DNA from: Thermodesulfatator indicus DSM 15286 | Lineage (GTDB): Bacteria > Desulfobacterota > Thermodesulfobacteria > Thermodesulfobacteriales > Thermodesulfatatoraceae | Length of the DNA stretch: 64,000 nt | NCBI RefSeq assembly: GCF_000217795.1 | Contig: NC_015681.1 | Span: forward strand, 921,244-985,243 | Direction of reading: 5' to 3' | Part shown: positions 1 through 8,992 of the stretch, piece by piece | Layout of the letters: every line of letters begins with the position of its first letter | Position numbering within the stretch: position 1 is the first letter of the stretch | Notes under the pieces: model-generated | What the model was told of the DNA's origin: nothing | Databases searched by the model: none | What the model saw: only the letters and a program-made list of their open reading frames with translations | Program-made: the position numbers and the translations under genes

Positions 1-182
1 CGCAAATGGGCCTGAATAAGAGAAAAGGGCTCAAGGGTGTTAACAAAACGTTTGAGACTTTTACGCCCTCCTTTAGCTACAGCGGCCAAACGCCCGCGTT
101 CTGCTGAAAGTAACTCCAGCCGGACATCTTTCTCTCCTAGCGTTTGAGAACTTAAAATGATGGCCTGAACAACGACATTCAA
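1..182 (-). CDS. recO: DNA repair protein RecO, N-terminal fragment (runs off the window)
   Basis: Only the first 60 codons are inside the window. They encode a RecO-like N-terminal OB-fold start, with LSAERGRLAAVAKGGRKS followed by a KRFVNTLEPFSLIQ segment, the usual opening of RecO. RecO loads RecA onto SSB-coated DNA in the RecFOR pathway. I chose the TTG at 182 because family similarity begins there and no ATG or GTG is available. It lies three bases after the stop of the RodZ-like gene, so the gene is probably the last visible member of the mfd operon. The identification rests on a short stretch and is good but not certain. Confidence 0.75.
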   Translation of the reverse strand, partial: MNVVVQAIILSSQTLGEKDVRLELLSAERGRLAAVAKGGRKSLKRFVNTLEPFSLIQAHL

Positions 183-185
183 CGC

Positions 186-701
186 TTATTCAGCTGACCC
201 TGGAAGCTTAGGTAAAGTTGGTGATGGATTTTTAGGAGTATTTGCTTCGTCTTTTTTTAGAGGAATTTCTTCTATAAGAGGTGCAAGCTGAGAAGCAGAT
301 TTCTTTTCTTCTTTAAAAAAGAGGAAATAGCCTCCAGTTATAAGTAAAATTACCAGTATCAGAATGGCTATAAGACGCCACGGTATTTCTTTTTGGGATT
401 CTTTTTCATAGGACATTTCTTGAATTTTTTCAGTCTTATGCCGACGAAACGGGGCATAAGCCTCTTCAAAGCGGATTAAGGCTTCGTTTGGGTCAAGCCC
501 GATGGTTTCACAGTAGCTTCTTATAAAACCCCTTATGTATATTTCTGCAGGAAGAATTTCCCAGTCTTCAGCCTCAAGAGCTTTTAGGGCTCGCAAACCA
601 ATCCTTGTTTGTGAAGAAATTTCTTCCAGACTAAAGCCTCTTATTTCCCTCTGGTGTCTAAGGTATTCCCCAAAGCCGTTTTTATTTTGTCCTTCAGACA
701 T
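186..701 (-). CDS. RodZ-like helix-turn-helix membrane protein
   Basis: 171 residues. Residues about 10-75 form a HTH_25 domain (FGEYLRHQREIRGFSLEEIS, then the EAEDWEILPAEIYIRGFIRSY signature of RodZ proteins). A basic linker and one transmembrane helix follow at about 108-127 (WRLIAILILVILLITGGYF), then a short Pro-rich tail. RodZ links MreB to the cell wall machinery; the HTH would be cytoplasmic. The C-terminal periplasmic DUF4115 domain of full RodZ is absent, so this is a short form. The start codon shares one base with the stop of the upstream SurA-like gene, indicating translational coupling. Confidence 0.75.
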   Translation of the reverse strand: MSEGQNKNGFGEYLRHQREIRGFSLEEISSQTRIGLRALKALEAEDWEILPAEIYIRGFIRSYCETIGLDPNEALIRFEEAYAPFRRHKTEKIQEMSYEKESQKEIPWRLIAILILVILLITGGYFLFFKEEKKSASQLAPLIEEIPLKKDEANTPKNPSPTLPKLPGSAE

Positions 702-1618
702 TAAAGCAATATCCTTATGTAAGCTTGTTCTCTAAGTTCTTTTTGCCAATTTTTGAGCAGTTGGTCAATTTTTTTCTGGCGAATTTTTTCTTCTATCTTT
801 TGTTTGACTTCGCTTAAAGGTTTAGCCTTTTCTTTTTTAACTTGCAAGAGTTTAAAAATCTGCCAGGTATGGCCAACTTTTACAGGTGGGCTAATTTCAC
901 CTGGGTGAAGCTTGGCCAAAATATTCCTTACTTCTGGAGCTAACTCTTCTGGACTGAACGTCCCAAGGCTGTGACCGCTATCTGGAATTTGAGAATATTC
1001 GGCGGCCACTTCCGCAAAGTCTTTCCCCTTTTTTAGTTCTTGATAAGCCTTTTTAATCTTGATTTCTGCCTGTGGACCACTAATGACTATAGCAGCTATT
1101 TCGTATTTGGTTATTAGTTTTCCATATTTTTTTTGATACGCCCTTTCTATTTCCTCTGGAGTGACAACTATCTGGCTTACTCGGCTCTGGACCAGCTTTA
1201 TTCGTTTTATCTGTTGTGCTACTTTCTCTCTGTATTTTGCAAGAGTTAACCCCTGCTCGGTCAAGAATCTTTGAAAGGCTTTGTCATCAAAACCATTTTG
1301 GCGCTTAAAATGCTCAATAAACTTGTCTATTTCTTCTGGAGAAACGGTAATTCCTTGACGCTCAATCTCCTGATTTATTAGTTTTTCGTCGATTAATTCT
1401 TGAAGGACTCTTTGGCGAATTTCTTTTTTAATACGCTCTCTTTCAGCAGGGTCTTGTACGCCTTTTAAGTATTCCTGATATAACGGAGCTGCTGCTTCAT
1501 CAAGCTCTGAAAGGGTTATAACCTCATCGTTTACCACGGCTACAATGCGGTCTACTATCTGGGCCTGAACATTTACCGCCCAAAAAATAACCCATATAAA
1601 CAAAATAGCCTTTTTCAT
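701..1618 (-). CDS. surA: SurA-like periplasmic peptidyl-prolyl isomerase/chaperone
   Basis: 305 residues. An N-terminal signal peptide (MKKAILFIWVIFWAVNVQAQ) is followed by a SurA_N chaperone domain beginning IVDRIVAVVNDEVITLSELD, a typical SurA mature start. One parvulin (PpiC) domain lies at about 170-265, with a degenerate active site and the GTFSPEELAPEVRNILAKLHPGEIS core. It should fold outer-membrane proteins in the periplasm. E. coli SurA has two parvulin domains; this one has one, as in many non-enteric relatives. Its start overlaps the mfd stop by four bases. Confidence 0.85.
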   Translation of the reverse strand: MKKAILFIWVIFWAVNVQAQIVDRIVAVVNDEVITLSELDEAAAPLYQEYLKGVQDPAERERIKKEIRQRVLQELIDEKLINQEIERQGITVSPEEIDKFIEHFKRQNGFDDKAFQRFLTEQGLTLAKYREKVAQQIKRIKLVQSRVSQIVVTPEEIERAYQKKYGKLITKYEIAAIVISGPQAEIKIKKAYQELKKGKDFAEVAAEYSQIPDSGHSLGTFSPEELAPEVRNILAKLHPGEISPPVKVGHTWQIFKLLQVKKEKAKPLSEVKQKIEEKIRQKKIDQLLKNWQKELREQAYIRILL

Positions 1619-4600
1619 CTAGCCTCCGCTAAATTTTTCTGCTCTGAGAGAAAGTAAATCTTTTCTGGCAACTTGGCGAGGGCCTTTTTTACCTCCTCGA
1701 GAAAAGAAAGCAATTCTTCGAGCACTTCCGATGTAGCTAGACTCAAAATAAGTTTGTTATCTTTAGTGATGCGTAGCCCAAGACCTCTTTTTCGAGCGAG
1801 CTTACGCCACAACTTTTCGTCTATCTGGGCTGAAGGGTCAAAGTAAAAGATTACCTCTTTGCCACGACGGTCAAGCTTACGTACTTTAAAAGACCTTAAA
1901 ATGGCCTTGAGCAGAGAAAGTTTTATCAGGTTTTCCACTTCTTTGGGCAGGATACCGAAACGGTCCTCTATTTCAAGGGCTAGTTCTTCTATGGCTTCTC
2001 TAGTTCTAGCCAAGGCCAGACGCCGATAAAGATGCAGACGTTGTTCTACGTCAGGAATATAAGAGGCTGGAAAATAAGCAGGCACCTTGAGGTTGACATC
2101 GGATTCTACCTCTTCTTCCAAAGGCTTCCCGCGCATTTCGTCTATAGTATGCTTAAGTATTTCCAGGTAAAGGTCATAACCTACTGCGGCCACATGCCCT
2201 GATTGAAACGTTCCCAATAGATTTCCGGCCCCTCTAATTTGCAGATCACTCATAGCCAGCTTAAAACCTGCCCCAAGCTCCGTAAATTGCATAAGGGCCT
2301 TTAGCCTACGCTCAGCATCTTCTGAAAGCCCTGAAAGAGAAGGCACCAGTAGATAAGCATAGGCCTGAACGTTACTTCGCCCGACTCGTCCCCTTAACTG
2401 ATAGATCTCAGCCAGGCCCATACGGTCAGCCCGGTTAATAATGATTGTATTGGCTGAAGGAATGTCTATGCCCGATTCAATTATGGTAGTACAAACCAGG
2501 ACGTCTATTTCCCTGCGTACAAAACGCACCATGATTTCTTCAAGTTTTTGCGATGGCATCTGGCCATGAGCCACTTCTATACGCGCTTGAGGCACCAAGC
2601 GCCGCAGCCAGTCTGCCAGGGCGTATATGCCTTTTATACGATTGTGGACAAAAAAGACCTGGCCTTTACGGTTAAGTTCTCTTTCAATAGCTTCTTTTAT
2701 CACCTGTTCATCAAAACGGGCCAGATAGGTCTTTATAGGTAGCCGTTTTTCTGGTGGTGTGGTTATAACGGATAAATCTCTTATTCCTAAAAGTGATAAC
2801 TGTAGCGTCCTGGGAATAGGAGTAGCAGAAAGGGCAAGAACATCTACATTTTTTCGTAATTGTTTAATTTTTTCTTTGTGTTTTACTCCAAAGCGATGTT
2901 CTTCGTCGATAATAAGTAACCCGAGATCTTTAAAAGAAACATCATTTGAAAGTAGCCGATGAGTGCCAACTACAATGTCTATTTCGCCTTGAGCTAGTTT
3001 TTTAAGGATTTCTTTTTGTTCTTTTGGAGATTTAAAACGGGAAAGAACCGCTACTTTAATACCGAGAGGAGAAAGTCTTTCATAAAAGGTACGAAAGTGT
3101 TGTTCAGCAAGCACCGTGGTAGGGACCAAAATAGCCACCTGTTTTTTGTTTTCTACGGCCAGAGCCGCAGCTCTTATGGCTATCTCTGTTTTGCCATACC
3201 CCACATCTCCACAAACGAGACGGTCCATAGGGGTAGGCTTTTGCATATCTTTCAAAGTTTCTTCAATGGCGACAGCCTGTTCAGGAGTCTCTTCATAAGG
3301 GAAAGAAGCTTCTACCTGACGCAAAAGGGGCCCTGGCTCAAAAGAAAAGCCCTGGCCTACTTTTCTAGCTGCGTAAAGAGAAAGGAGTTCCTGGGCCACT
3401 TCTTCAATGGCCTTTTGGACTTTTTTCTTCCTAGCCTCAAAGCTTTTACCACCCAGACGATCAAGAGAAGGTTCTTTTCCTTCGAGACCAACGTATTTGT
3501 GGAGGAGATTAAGCTTATCAACTGGGAGATAGAGTTTATCGCCGTCTTTGTATTCAATTAGAAGGAACTCTCCAGGCAAACCGCCTATCTCCAGTGACAC
3601 TAATCCGTGATAGCGGCCAATACCATGCTCACGATGGACAACAAAATCTCCTGGCTTTAAGTCTTCAAAACGTAAAAAAGTTTCTTTTAATGAACGGGCT
3701 TTTTGAGTAGTAAGTGGTTTACGAACTCCAAAAAGCTCATGTTCGGGAATAATAGCTAAAGAAAGTTCTGGCCAGATGAACCCGCGCGAAATGGTGCCTA
3801 CGTATATGGCCATTTCAAACGGGGCCGCAAATGCATTAAAGGCCTCTTTTTTGAGGGGGATTTCCATAAAGCCGAGTTCTCTTTCTACGAGGGACTTTAT
3901 CTTTTCCGCTGATTTTTCGTGAGGCGAGGTTATTACCGTTCGTTCTTTACTGGCAATTTCTTGCAGATATTTCAATCCTCTTTCTATGGCTTCTTTAGGA
4001 AAGGCCTTAATGGACTCAAGATGGGCCTGATGGTCTTTTATTTCAAAGCTCAAACCTTCTTCTAAGACAGGTAGTTTTGAAATCTCTAAAATTTTGGCAT
4101 GGTTATCTAAAAGGCTCAAAGCTTCTTTCTGAGTAAGAAAGCTTTCTTGTGGCTCTACCAATACCCTTTTACCTTCCTTGGCCTTGCGCCAGGAAAGGAC
4201 GAGGCGTTCTTCAAAACGAGCTATCTCGTCAATCACTTTTTCGGGCTCAAAAATGATCAGGGTATCTTTAGGTTCAAGATAGTCAAAAAAACTGGCAGGT
4301 TTTTCGTAAACAAGGGGCAGCCAGAATTCTTCAGGTTCTAAAACAAGGCCTGTTTCAAGGGTCCTGAGATAAGAGCTTTCTTTATCAGGAGGAAGGCCAT
4401 AGTCGGATAGCCTTTTGAATAGGCGTTCTTCAAGGCCAGAAGGGTCAAAGGATAAAATTATTTCTCTTGCCGGGAGAATGACTAACTCTTCGATTTCTTC
4501 AAAAGAGCGTTGGGTTTCAGGGTCAAAGCGCTTTACACTTTCCACTTCATCGCCAAAAAAATCAATCCTTACGGGAAAGGTCTCTCCAGCGGGGAAAATG

Positions 4601-5118
4601 TCAATTACTCCGCCTCTTATAGAGAACTCTCCTACCCGCTGGACAAGGCCTGTTTTTTCGTAACCCAAGTTGATTAAGTTTTCTAAAAACTTTTCGCGAG
4701 GAAGCTCTTCACCAAGCACTACATATTCGTAAAATTTATTTAAGGCTCCGGGAGGTAAAGTTTTTCGCAAAAGGGCCTTGGCCGAAAGAATAATTAAGGC
4801 TTTTTTTCGTGTTCTAAATTGGTACAGGGCCGCTATCCTCGCGGCACTGATAACGGGAGAATGATAAACGCCACCAAATGGGAGGACATCCTCAGCTGGA
4901 TAGTGGAAAACGTTGGTAAAACCGAAAAAGTTAAGAGCTTCTTTTACGCGTAAGCATTGAGATTCTTCAGGTAAAAGAATTATTCCTTTTTGTGCTTCAG
5001 CAAGACGCAAAAGACAGGCCAGTGCCTCTTCGGTAAGGCCCGAGACCTTTAGCCGGCCTTTTCCTCCAGTTAAAAACTCTTTTATATTTTCAAACTTTTC
5101 CGAAAGTTTTAAAGTCAT
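1615..5118 (-). CDS. mfd: Transcription-repair coupling factor Mfd
   Basis: 1167 residues, full length for Mfd. Domains in order are a UvrB-homology N-terminal region, and a CarD-like RNA-polymerase interaction domain near residues 485-550 (FVVHREHGIGRYHGL). A RecG-like translocase motor follows, with Walker A GDVGYGKTE near 636 and the DEEH box (LLIIDEEHRFG) near 738. Helicase motif VI (QLRGRVGRS) and the C-terminal TRCF domain close the protein. It removes stalled RNA polymerase from lesions and recruits UvrA. It is the first gene of the operon mfd-surA-rodZ-recO on this strand. No anomaly seen. Confidence 0.97.
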   Translation of the reverse strand: MTLKLSEKFENIKEFLTGGKGRLKVSGLTEEALACLLRLAEAQKGIILLPEESQCLRVKEALNFFGFTNVFHYPAEDVLPFGGVYHSPVISAARIAALYQFRTRKKALIILSAKALLRKTLPPGALNKFYEYVVLGEELPREKFLENLINLGYEKTGLVQRVGEFSIRGGVIDIFPAGETFPVRIDFFGDEVESVKRFDPETQRSFEEIEELVILPAREIILSFDPSGLEERLFKRLSDYGLPPDKESSYLRTLETGLVLEPEEFWLPLVYEKPASFFDYLEPKDTLIIFEPEKVIDEIARFEERLVLSWRKAKEGKRVLVEPQESFLTQKEALSLLDNHAKILEISKLPVLEEGLSFEIKDHQAHLESIKAFPKEAIERGLKYLQEIASKERTVITSPHEKSAEKIKSLVERELGFMEIPLKKEAFNAFAAPFEMAIYVGTISRGFIWPELSLAIIPEHELFGVRKPLTTQKARSLKETFLRFEDLKPGDFVVHREHGIGRYHGLVSLEIGGLPGEFLLIEYKDGDKLYLPVDKLNLLHKYVGLEGKEPSLDRLGGKSFEARKKKVQKAIEEVAQELLSLYAARKVGQGFSFEPGPLLRQVEASFPYEETPEQAVAIEETLKDMQKPTPMDRLVCGDVGYGKTEIAIRAAALAVENKKQVAILVPTTVLAEQHFRTFYERLSPLGIKVAVLSRFKSPKEQKEILKKLAQGEIDIVVGTHRLLSNDVSFKDLGLLIIDEEHRFGVKHKEKIKQLRKNVDVLALSATPIPRTLQLSLLGIRDLSVITTPPEKRLPIKTYLARFDEQVIKEAIERELNRKGQVFFVHNRIKGIYALADWLRRLVPQARIEVAHGQMPSQKLEEIMVRFVRREIDVLVCTTIIESGIDIPSANTIIINRADRMGLAEIYQLRGRVGRSNVQAYAYLLVPSLSGLSEDAERRLKALMQFTELGAGFKLAMSDLQIRGAGNLLGTFQSGHVAAVGYDLYLEILKHTIDEMRGKPLEEEVESDVNLKVPAYFPASYIPDVEQRLHLYRRLALARTREAIEELALEIEDRFGILPKEVENLIKLSLLKAILRSFKVRKLDRRGKEVIFYFDPSAQIDEKLWRKLARKRGLGLRITKDNKLILSLATSEVLEELLSFLEEVKKALAKLPEKIYFLSEQKNLAEAR

Positions 5119-5126
5119 TTAAGTTT

Positions 5127-5375
5127 AAAAAGGCCTTTGCAAAATGCCATATTTAAGAGACTGCTTCGCCCATACGGGCTCGTAGTGACAAAGTAGATAA
5201 AAGCTAGCCTTGACAAGCTGGAAAGGACTCGCCGTGACAGTGGTGTCATTGCGAGCCCTCAGCTCCTTTCCCGTCATTGCAAGCCACGAAGTGGCAAAGC
5301 AATTTCTATCGCGAGGCGACATAGTCGCCGTGGCGATCAATCTATATTTTTTTGAATTTTGCAAAGGTCTCAAAT
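5127..5375. repeat. MITE-like interspersed repeat, copy 1
   Basis: Fills most of the 331-base gap between mfd and the HDOD-GGDEF gene. The left end is GGCCTTTGCAAAATGCC (from about 5132) and the right end GAATTTTGCAAAGGTCTC (to about 5371), an imperfect terminal inverted repeat. The interior holds the block GAGACTGCTTCGCCC...GGGCTCGTAGTGAC and the hairpin GGCGAC/GTCGCC. The same blocks recur at seven other places in the window. Short open frames across it are low-complexity by-products of the repeat. Confidence 0.75.
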
Positions 5376-5449
5376 TTAAAAGTTTTTTAAAAGTCTCCGA
5401 AAAGTATTAAACAAGAGCCATAAAAAATCTCTTTAAGCTTAAACGACAG

Positions 5450-6952
5450 ATGAAAGTTTTAAAAGAACTGGCGAGACAAAAAGAACTAGACCTTCCGTCT
5501 TTTCCCCCATTAGCTATTAAACTCGTTGAAGCCGTAAAAGAAGGTTCTTTTGAAAAACTAGCCAAATTAATTCAGCTAGACCCGGCCCTGAGCTCTAAGG
5601 TATTAAAACTGGCTAACTCGCCTTTCTTTTCCCACGGTAAAAAAGTTGAAGATTTAAAGTCAGCCATAGCCATTCTGGGTACCGAAATGCTCCAAAATAT
5701 AGCTTTATCTTTTATTTTAATTAAACATTTTACCCAGAAGGGTAAAGGTAAATTTGATTTTGCTCACTTCTGGCGCAGGTCCCTCACCGCGGCGATAGCC
5801 GCCAGTCTTTTAGCTGAAGAATGCGGTTTGTCTCGCGAAAGATTGTATTTGGGAGCCCTTTTAATGGATTTTGGTATTCTCGTTATGTATCACCTGTATC
5901 CTGACGACTATATCCAAGTATTAGAAAGTAAAAAGATCGAAGAGATTTCCATTTTAGAAGCGGAAAAGAGGGTATTTGGAATTACTCATCCTGAGGTTGG
6001 TAAAGAAATTATCGCTATATGGAAACTACCTTCTTATTTGGAAAGCTTTATCTTGTACCATCACAATCCTGATGTAGCACCTGACATCCTTAAAAAAGAA
6101 ATAGAGATTCTTTATTTAGCTGATAGGACTTCTAGTATCTACTTTACGAACAGAACAGCTGATAAATATAGTATAGTTCTCGAGAGAGCTAACAAAATAT
6201 TGGGCTTATCTTTTCAAACAACAGAAAGCCTAATAGATAAAACAGCTAACAAGGCTCAAGAGATTTTTGCTATATTTGATCTAGTTTCTTATGAAATAAT
6301 ACCTTATTCTTTAATACTTGCTGAAGCCAATAAGGAGCTGAAACGGATAAATATAAATTATGCTTTGCTTTTGCAGCAACTTAAAGAAGAAAAAGAAAGA
6401 GCAGAAAGGCTTGCAAAAAAGTTAAAAGAGTCAAATATACGTTTGCGAGAAATAGCTTTAAAAGACGCCCTTACGACCTTATATAACAGACATTATTTCC
6501 AAAAAAGGCTTGAAGAAGAAATTGAAAGGAGTTTCAGGTATAACCAACCACTTTCTATTGCTATTTTGGATATTGATTTTTTTAAGAACATAAATGACAA
6601 ATATGGCCATTTATGTGGAGACAAAGTTCTAAAGACGTTAGCTGAAATTTTAAGAGAAGAAACCAGAAAAAGCGATATATTAGCCAGGTACGGTGGTGAA
6701 GAGTTTGTTATTCTTCTTCCTTCTACCAATCTTCAAGGAGCCAAGACTCTAGCTGAAAGGCTAAGACAAAAAATAGAAAAATATGAATTTTCCTGTGAAA
6801 AATATAAGTTCTCAATAACTGTGAGTTTTGGGGTGGCTTCTTTAGATCCAAAGAAAAAGACAACAGTTATTGATTTCCTTTCTGCTGCTGATAAAGCACT
6901 TTATATATCTAAAAGGCAGGGGAGGAATAGAACCACCGCTGTCCAGTTATAA
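5450..6952 (+). CDS. HDOD domain protein with C-terminal GGDEF diguanylate cyclase
   Basis: 500 residues. The N-terminal HDOD domain (about 15-210; LPSFPPLAIKLVEAV, then ALSSKVLKLANSPFF) is a signalling output or scaffold fold. A coiled-coil linker (about 300-330) leads to a GGDEF domain from about 340. The active-site motif is GGEEF near 414, and an RxxD inhibitory site (RKSD) stands five residues before it. It should therefore make cyclic di-GMP with product inhibition. No signal peptide or membrane segment, so cytoplasmic. The input signal cannot be read from sequence. It converges on rpmA across a shared terminator. Confidence 0.9.
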   Translation: MKVLKELARQKELDLPSFPPLAIKLVEAVKEGSFEKLAKLIQLDPALSSKVLKLANSPFFSHGKKVEDLKSAIAILGTEMLQNIALSFILIKHFTQKGKGKFDFAHFWRRSLTAAIAASLLAEECGLSRERLYLGALLMDFGILVMYHLYPDDYIQVLESKKIEEISILEAEKRVFGITHPEVGKEIIAIWKLPSYLESFILYHHNPDVAPDILKKEIEILYLADRTSSIYFTNRTADKYSIVLERANKILGLSFQTTESLIDKTANKAQEIFAIFDLVSYEIIPYSLILAEANKELKRININYALLLQQLKEEKERAERLAKKLKESNIRLREIALKDALTTLYNRHYFQKRLEEEIERSFRYNQPLSIAILDIDFFKNINDKYGHLCGDKVLKTLAEILREETRKSDILARYGGEEFVILLPSTNLQGAKTLAERLRQKIEKYEFSCEKYKFSITVSFGVASLDPKKKTTVIDFLSAADKALYISKRQGRNRTTAVQL

Positions 6953-6979
6953 TGAGACGGGCAAATCGCCCGCCTCATT
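6951..6979. terminator. Bidirectional terminator between HDOD-GGDEF gene and rpmA
   Basis: AATGAGACGGGC, a short loop, then GCCCGCCTCATT makes a 12-bp stem overlapping both convergent stop codons. A/T-rich sequence flanks it on both sides, so it can serve both genes. Confidence 0.7.
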
Positions 6980-7253
6980 AAGCTGCTTGAGCAGCTAATT
7001 CTTCTGGAGGGTAAACACTAACCACTTTGCGGCCGTGACGGGTTTCAAACTTAACAATACCGTCTATTTTGGCAAAGATGGTATAGTCTTTACCAAGGCC
7101 AACATTATATCCAGGATGGATTTTGGTACCACGTTGACGGATTATTATGTTACCAGCTTTTACAAACTGGCCACCGTAACGCTTAACACCAAGTCTTTTA
7201 CTATGGGAATCACGGCCATTCTTAGATGAACCGCCTGCTTTCTTATGAGCCAT
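6978..7253 (-). CDS. rpmA: 50S ribosomal protein L27
   Basis: 91 residues with the L27 signature [20 protein letters not shown] and [15 protein letters not shown]. It begins directly with MAHKKAGGS, so it lacks the N-terminal propeptide seen in Firmicutes. It lies 11 bases after rplU in the usual rplU-rpmA order; the obgE gene that often follows is absent, as the next gene is convergent. Confidence 0.97.
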   Translation of the reverse strand: MAHKKAGGSSKNGRDSHSKRLGVKRYGGQFVKAGNIIIRQRGTKIHPGYNVGLGKDYTIFAKIDGIVKFETRHGRKVVSVYPPEELAAQAA

Positions 7254-7264
7254 AATTTCCTCCC

Positions 7265-7576
7265 TTAGGCTGAAATTTCTTTAATTTGTAACTCAGTATA
7301 GTACTGACGGTGCCCCATTTTCTTTTTATAATTTTTTCGTCTCTTTTTCTTGAAGACAATAATTTTTTTACTGCGGCCCTGGTTTACAATAGTGGCTATG
7401 ACTTTAGCTCCTTCCACTAAAGGCTGACCAATTTTAAGATCGTCATCTTTAGCTACCAAAAGAACGTCAGTTAGTTCTATCTCCTGACCAGGTTCCCCTG
7501 GAAGTTTTTCCACTCTAATGGTATCTCCAGGGCGCACTTTATATTGTTTGCCTCCGGTTTTAATTACCGCGTACAC
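7265..7576 (-). CDS. rplU: 50S ribosomal protein L21
   Basis: 103 residues beginning [19 protein letters not shown] longer reading frame extends to 7618. I chose the GTG at 7576 because GGAGG stands seven bases before it, the product then starts where L21 homology starts, and 103 residues is the normal length. The C-terminal half has the basic [16 protein letters not shown] segment typical of L21. First gene of the rplU-rpmA unit. Confidence 0.95.
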   Translation of the reverse strand: MYAVIKTGGKQYKVRPGDTIRVEKLPGEPGQEIELTDVLLVAKDDDLKIGQPLVEGAKVIATIVNQGRSKKIIVFKKKRRKNYKKKMGHRQYYTELQIKEISA

Positions 7577-7648
7577 TTCTTCACCTCCCACAAAAGTATG
7601 ACTAGGGCAAGATATCACCTAAAACACAACTGTCAAGATTTGAACTTA

Positions 7649-7804
7649 TTATAAAGCAACTTCTCTTTCTTTAAAAGCCTCTAAAATGCCGGCTTGAGCG
7701 GGATCTTGAAGGAGTAAATTTATAGCTGTCCTGGCAAAATATGAAAAGAGATGTATATTAGCAAAATGCTGGCTTAAAAAATGACAGCAGGGAGAAAGAC
7801 TCTA
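7649..7804 (-). pseudogene. Possible gene remnant (C-terminal fragment, unrecognised)
   Basis: Between rplU and the radical SAM gene the minus strand has an open stretch of about 50 codons with protein-like composition (HLFSYFARTAINLLLQDPAQ near the end) but no start codon or ribosome site. It could be the tail of a lost gene or chance. I do not recognise it. Confidence 0.25.
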
Positions 7805-7825
7805 ACATCTCAGGTGGTCTAAACC

Positions 7826-8971
7826 TTGAAGCACATCAATATAAAAAAATTACAGATAGAGATAACAAGCTACTGTAATCTTGATTGCGATTACTGTATC
7901 AAAAATTCCCAGGCAAAAACCACACAAACTCACTTAACCCTTGAATCTTTTGAAGAAATTTTACAAAAATACACCGCCCAAGAGTTCGTATTATACGGCT
8001 TTGGCGAGCCTTTACTTCATCCTCAAATAGAAAATCTAATTGAACTCGCTAGAACCAAAGGGAAGGTATTTTTACTAACTAACGGTACTATAATCCCGAA
8101 GTTAAAAGAGATAGCTTCAAGAGTAGATTCATTAGGCGTTTCGGTAGATAGCCTCCAAAAGAGCAACTTAAGAAAATTACAATTTCAGGAAATCCTAGAA
8201 GTTGTAGATAAACTCACCGAAATTGTTCCCATAAGTCTCTCAACTGTATTGTCAACGGAAAATATTGACAACTTCTTAACACTAGTAACCTGGGCGGGAG
8301 AAAGGCACATCAATATTTCTGCCACTAATTTAGTCCCTTATAACCAAAATATGGCCCGAAAAGCTCTTTTCTTAGAACTTAGTAAAAAAGCAATAAACGT
8401 TTGCCAAAGGTTTTTAAAAAACCTTAACGATGCAGAAGAGTTGCTTAAAGGTATAACTTCTCTTTCCACTAAGGCTCAAAAGTCGTATCAAGAAATTCTT
8501 GATAACCTTGAAGGATACCATTTAAACCTTGAAGCCTTGGTCAAGGGATGGCCTAAAATTGAGCAGGCTCAAAAAGCTGAAAAGATACTGGAAGAAGCTC
8601 GCGAAAAGGCCTTCAAGTTCAACATAAATATTGATCTTCCCCGCATGTTTGCTGACGAAAAAAGAAGGACCTGCCCTTTTCATGAAGCTATCTTTATTAG
8701 ATCAGATGGACGCGTGGCTCCCTGTGCAGAATTGGCCTACACTCACCCTCTTTTTGTAAACTTTAGGCAAAAAGAAGTCCAAGAATATTTAAGTTTTTCA
8801 GATGAGTTTGCCCTTAAAAAGAAAGACATTGTAAAAAATTATCCCTGGTGTGGTGACTGCCAGCTAGTAGACGGCTGTTGGTTCTTAGAAGAGAGTATGG
8901 ACTGCTACGGTAATTATCCTTCCTGTAGCGAATGCCTCTACAGTGCTGGCCTGGCGAGATGTATTTTGTAA
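7826..8971 (+). CDS. Radical SAM/SPASM-type maturase, resembling tungsten-enzyme cofactor maturases
   Basis: 381 residues. Cys17, Cys21 and Cys24 (CNLDCDYC) form the radical SAM [4Fe-4S] motif; GFGEPLLHP is the GGE-like motif. The C-terminal 100 residues carry about ten further cysteines (TCPFHEA, APCAEL, WCGDCQLVDGCW, CYGNYPSCSECLYSAG) for auxiliary clusters. That tail resembles, from memory, the maturase family linked to tungsten aldehyde oxidoreductases. The substrate is not shown by neighbours, since no oxidoreductase gene is adjacent. Start is TTG at 7826 with AGGTGG nine bases before it. Family assignment is moderate; radical SAM chemistry is clear. Confidence 0.7.
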   Translation: MKHINIKKLQIEITSYCNLDCDYCIKNSQAKTTQTHLTLESFEEILQKYTAQEFVLYGFGEPLLHPQIENLIELARTKGKVFLLTNGTIIPKLKEIASRVDSLGVSVDSLQKSNLRKLQFQEILEVVDKLTEIVPISLSTVLSTENIDNFLTLVTWAGERHINISATNLVPYNQNMARKALFLELSKKAINVCQRFLKNLNDAEELLKGITSLSTKAQKSYQEILDNLEGYHLNLEALVKGWPKIEQAQKAEKILEEAREKAFKFNINIDLPRMFADEKRRTCPFHEAIFIRSDGRVAPCAELAYTHPLFVNFRQKEVQEYLSFSDEFALKKKDIVKNYPWCGDCQLVDGCWFLEESMDCYGNYPSCSECLYSAGLARCIL

Positions 8972-8992
8972 GTCGTTTTTCGAACTTAAAGA

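Noticed and set aside
3016-3561. 181-codon open frame on the plus strand inside mfd
   Set aside because: It is antisense to the well-conserved mfd coding sequence, with composition expected from a reversed Lys/Glu-rich gene and no family match that I recognise.
5125-5410. Overlapping short open frames in the gap after mfd
   Set aside because: They lie wholly in the MITE-like repeat and the same frames recur in other copies; no ribosome sites.
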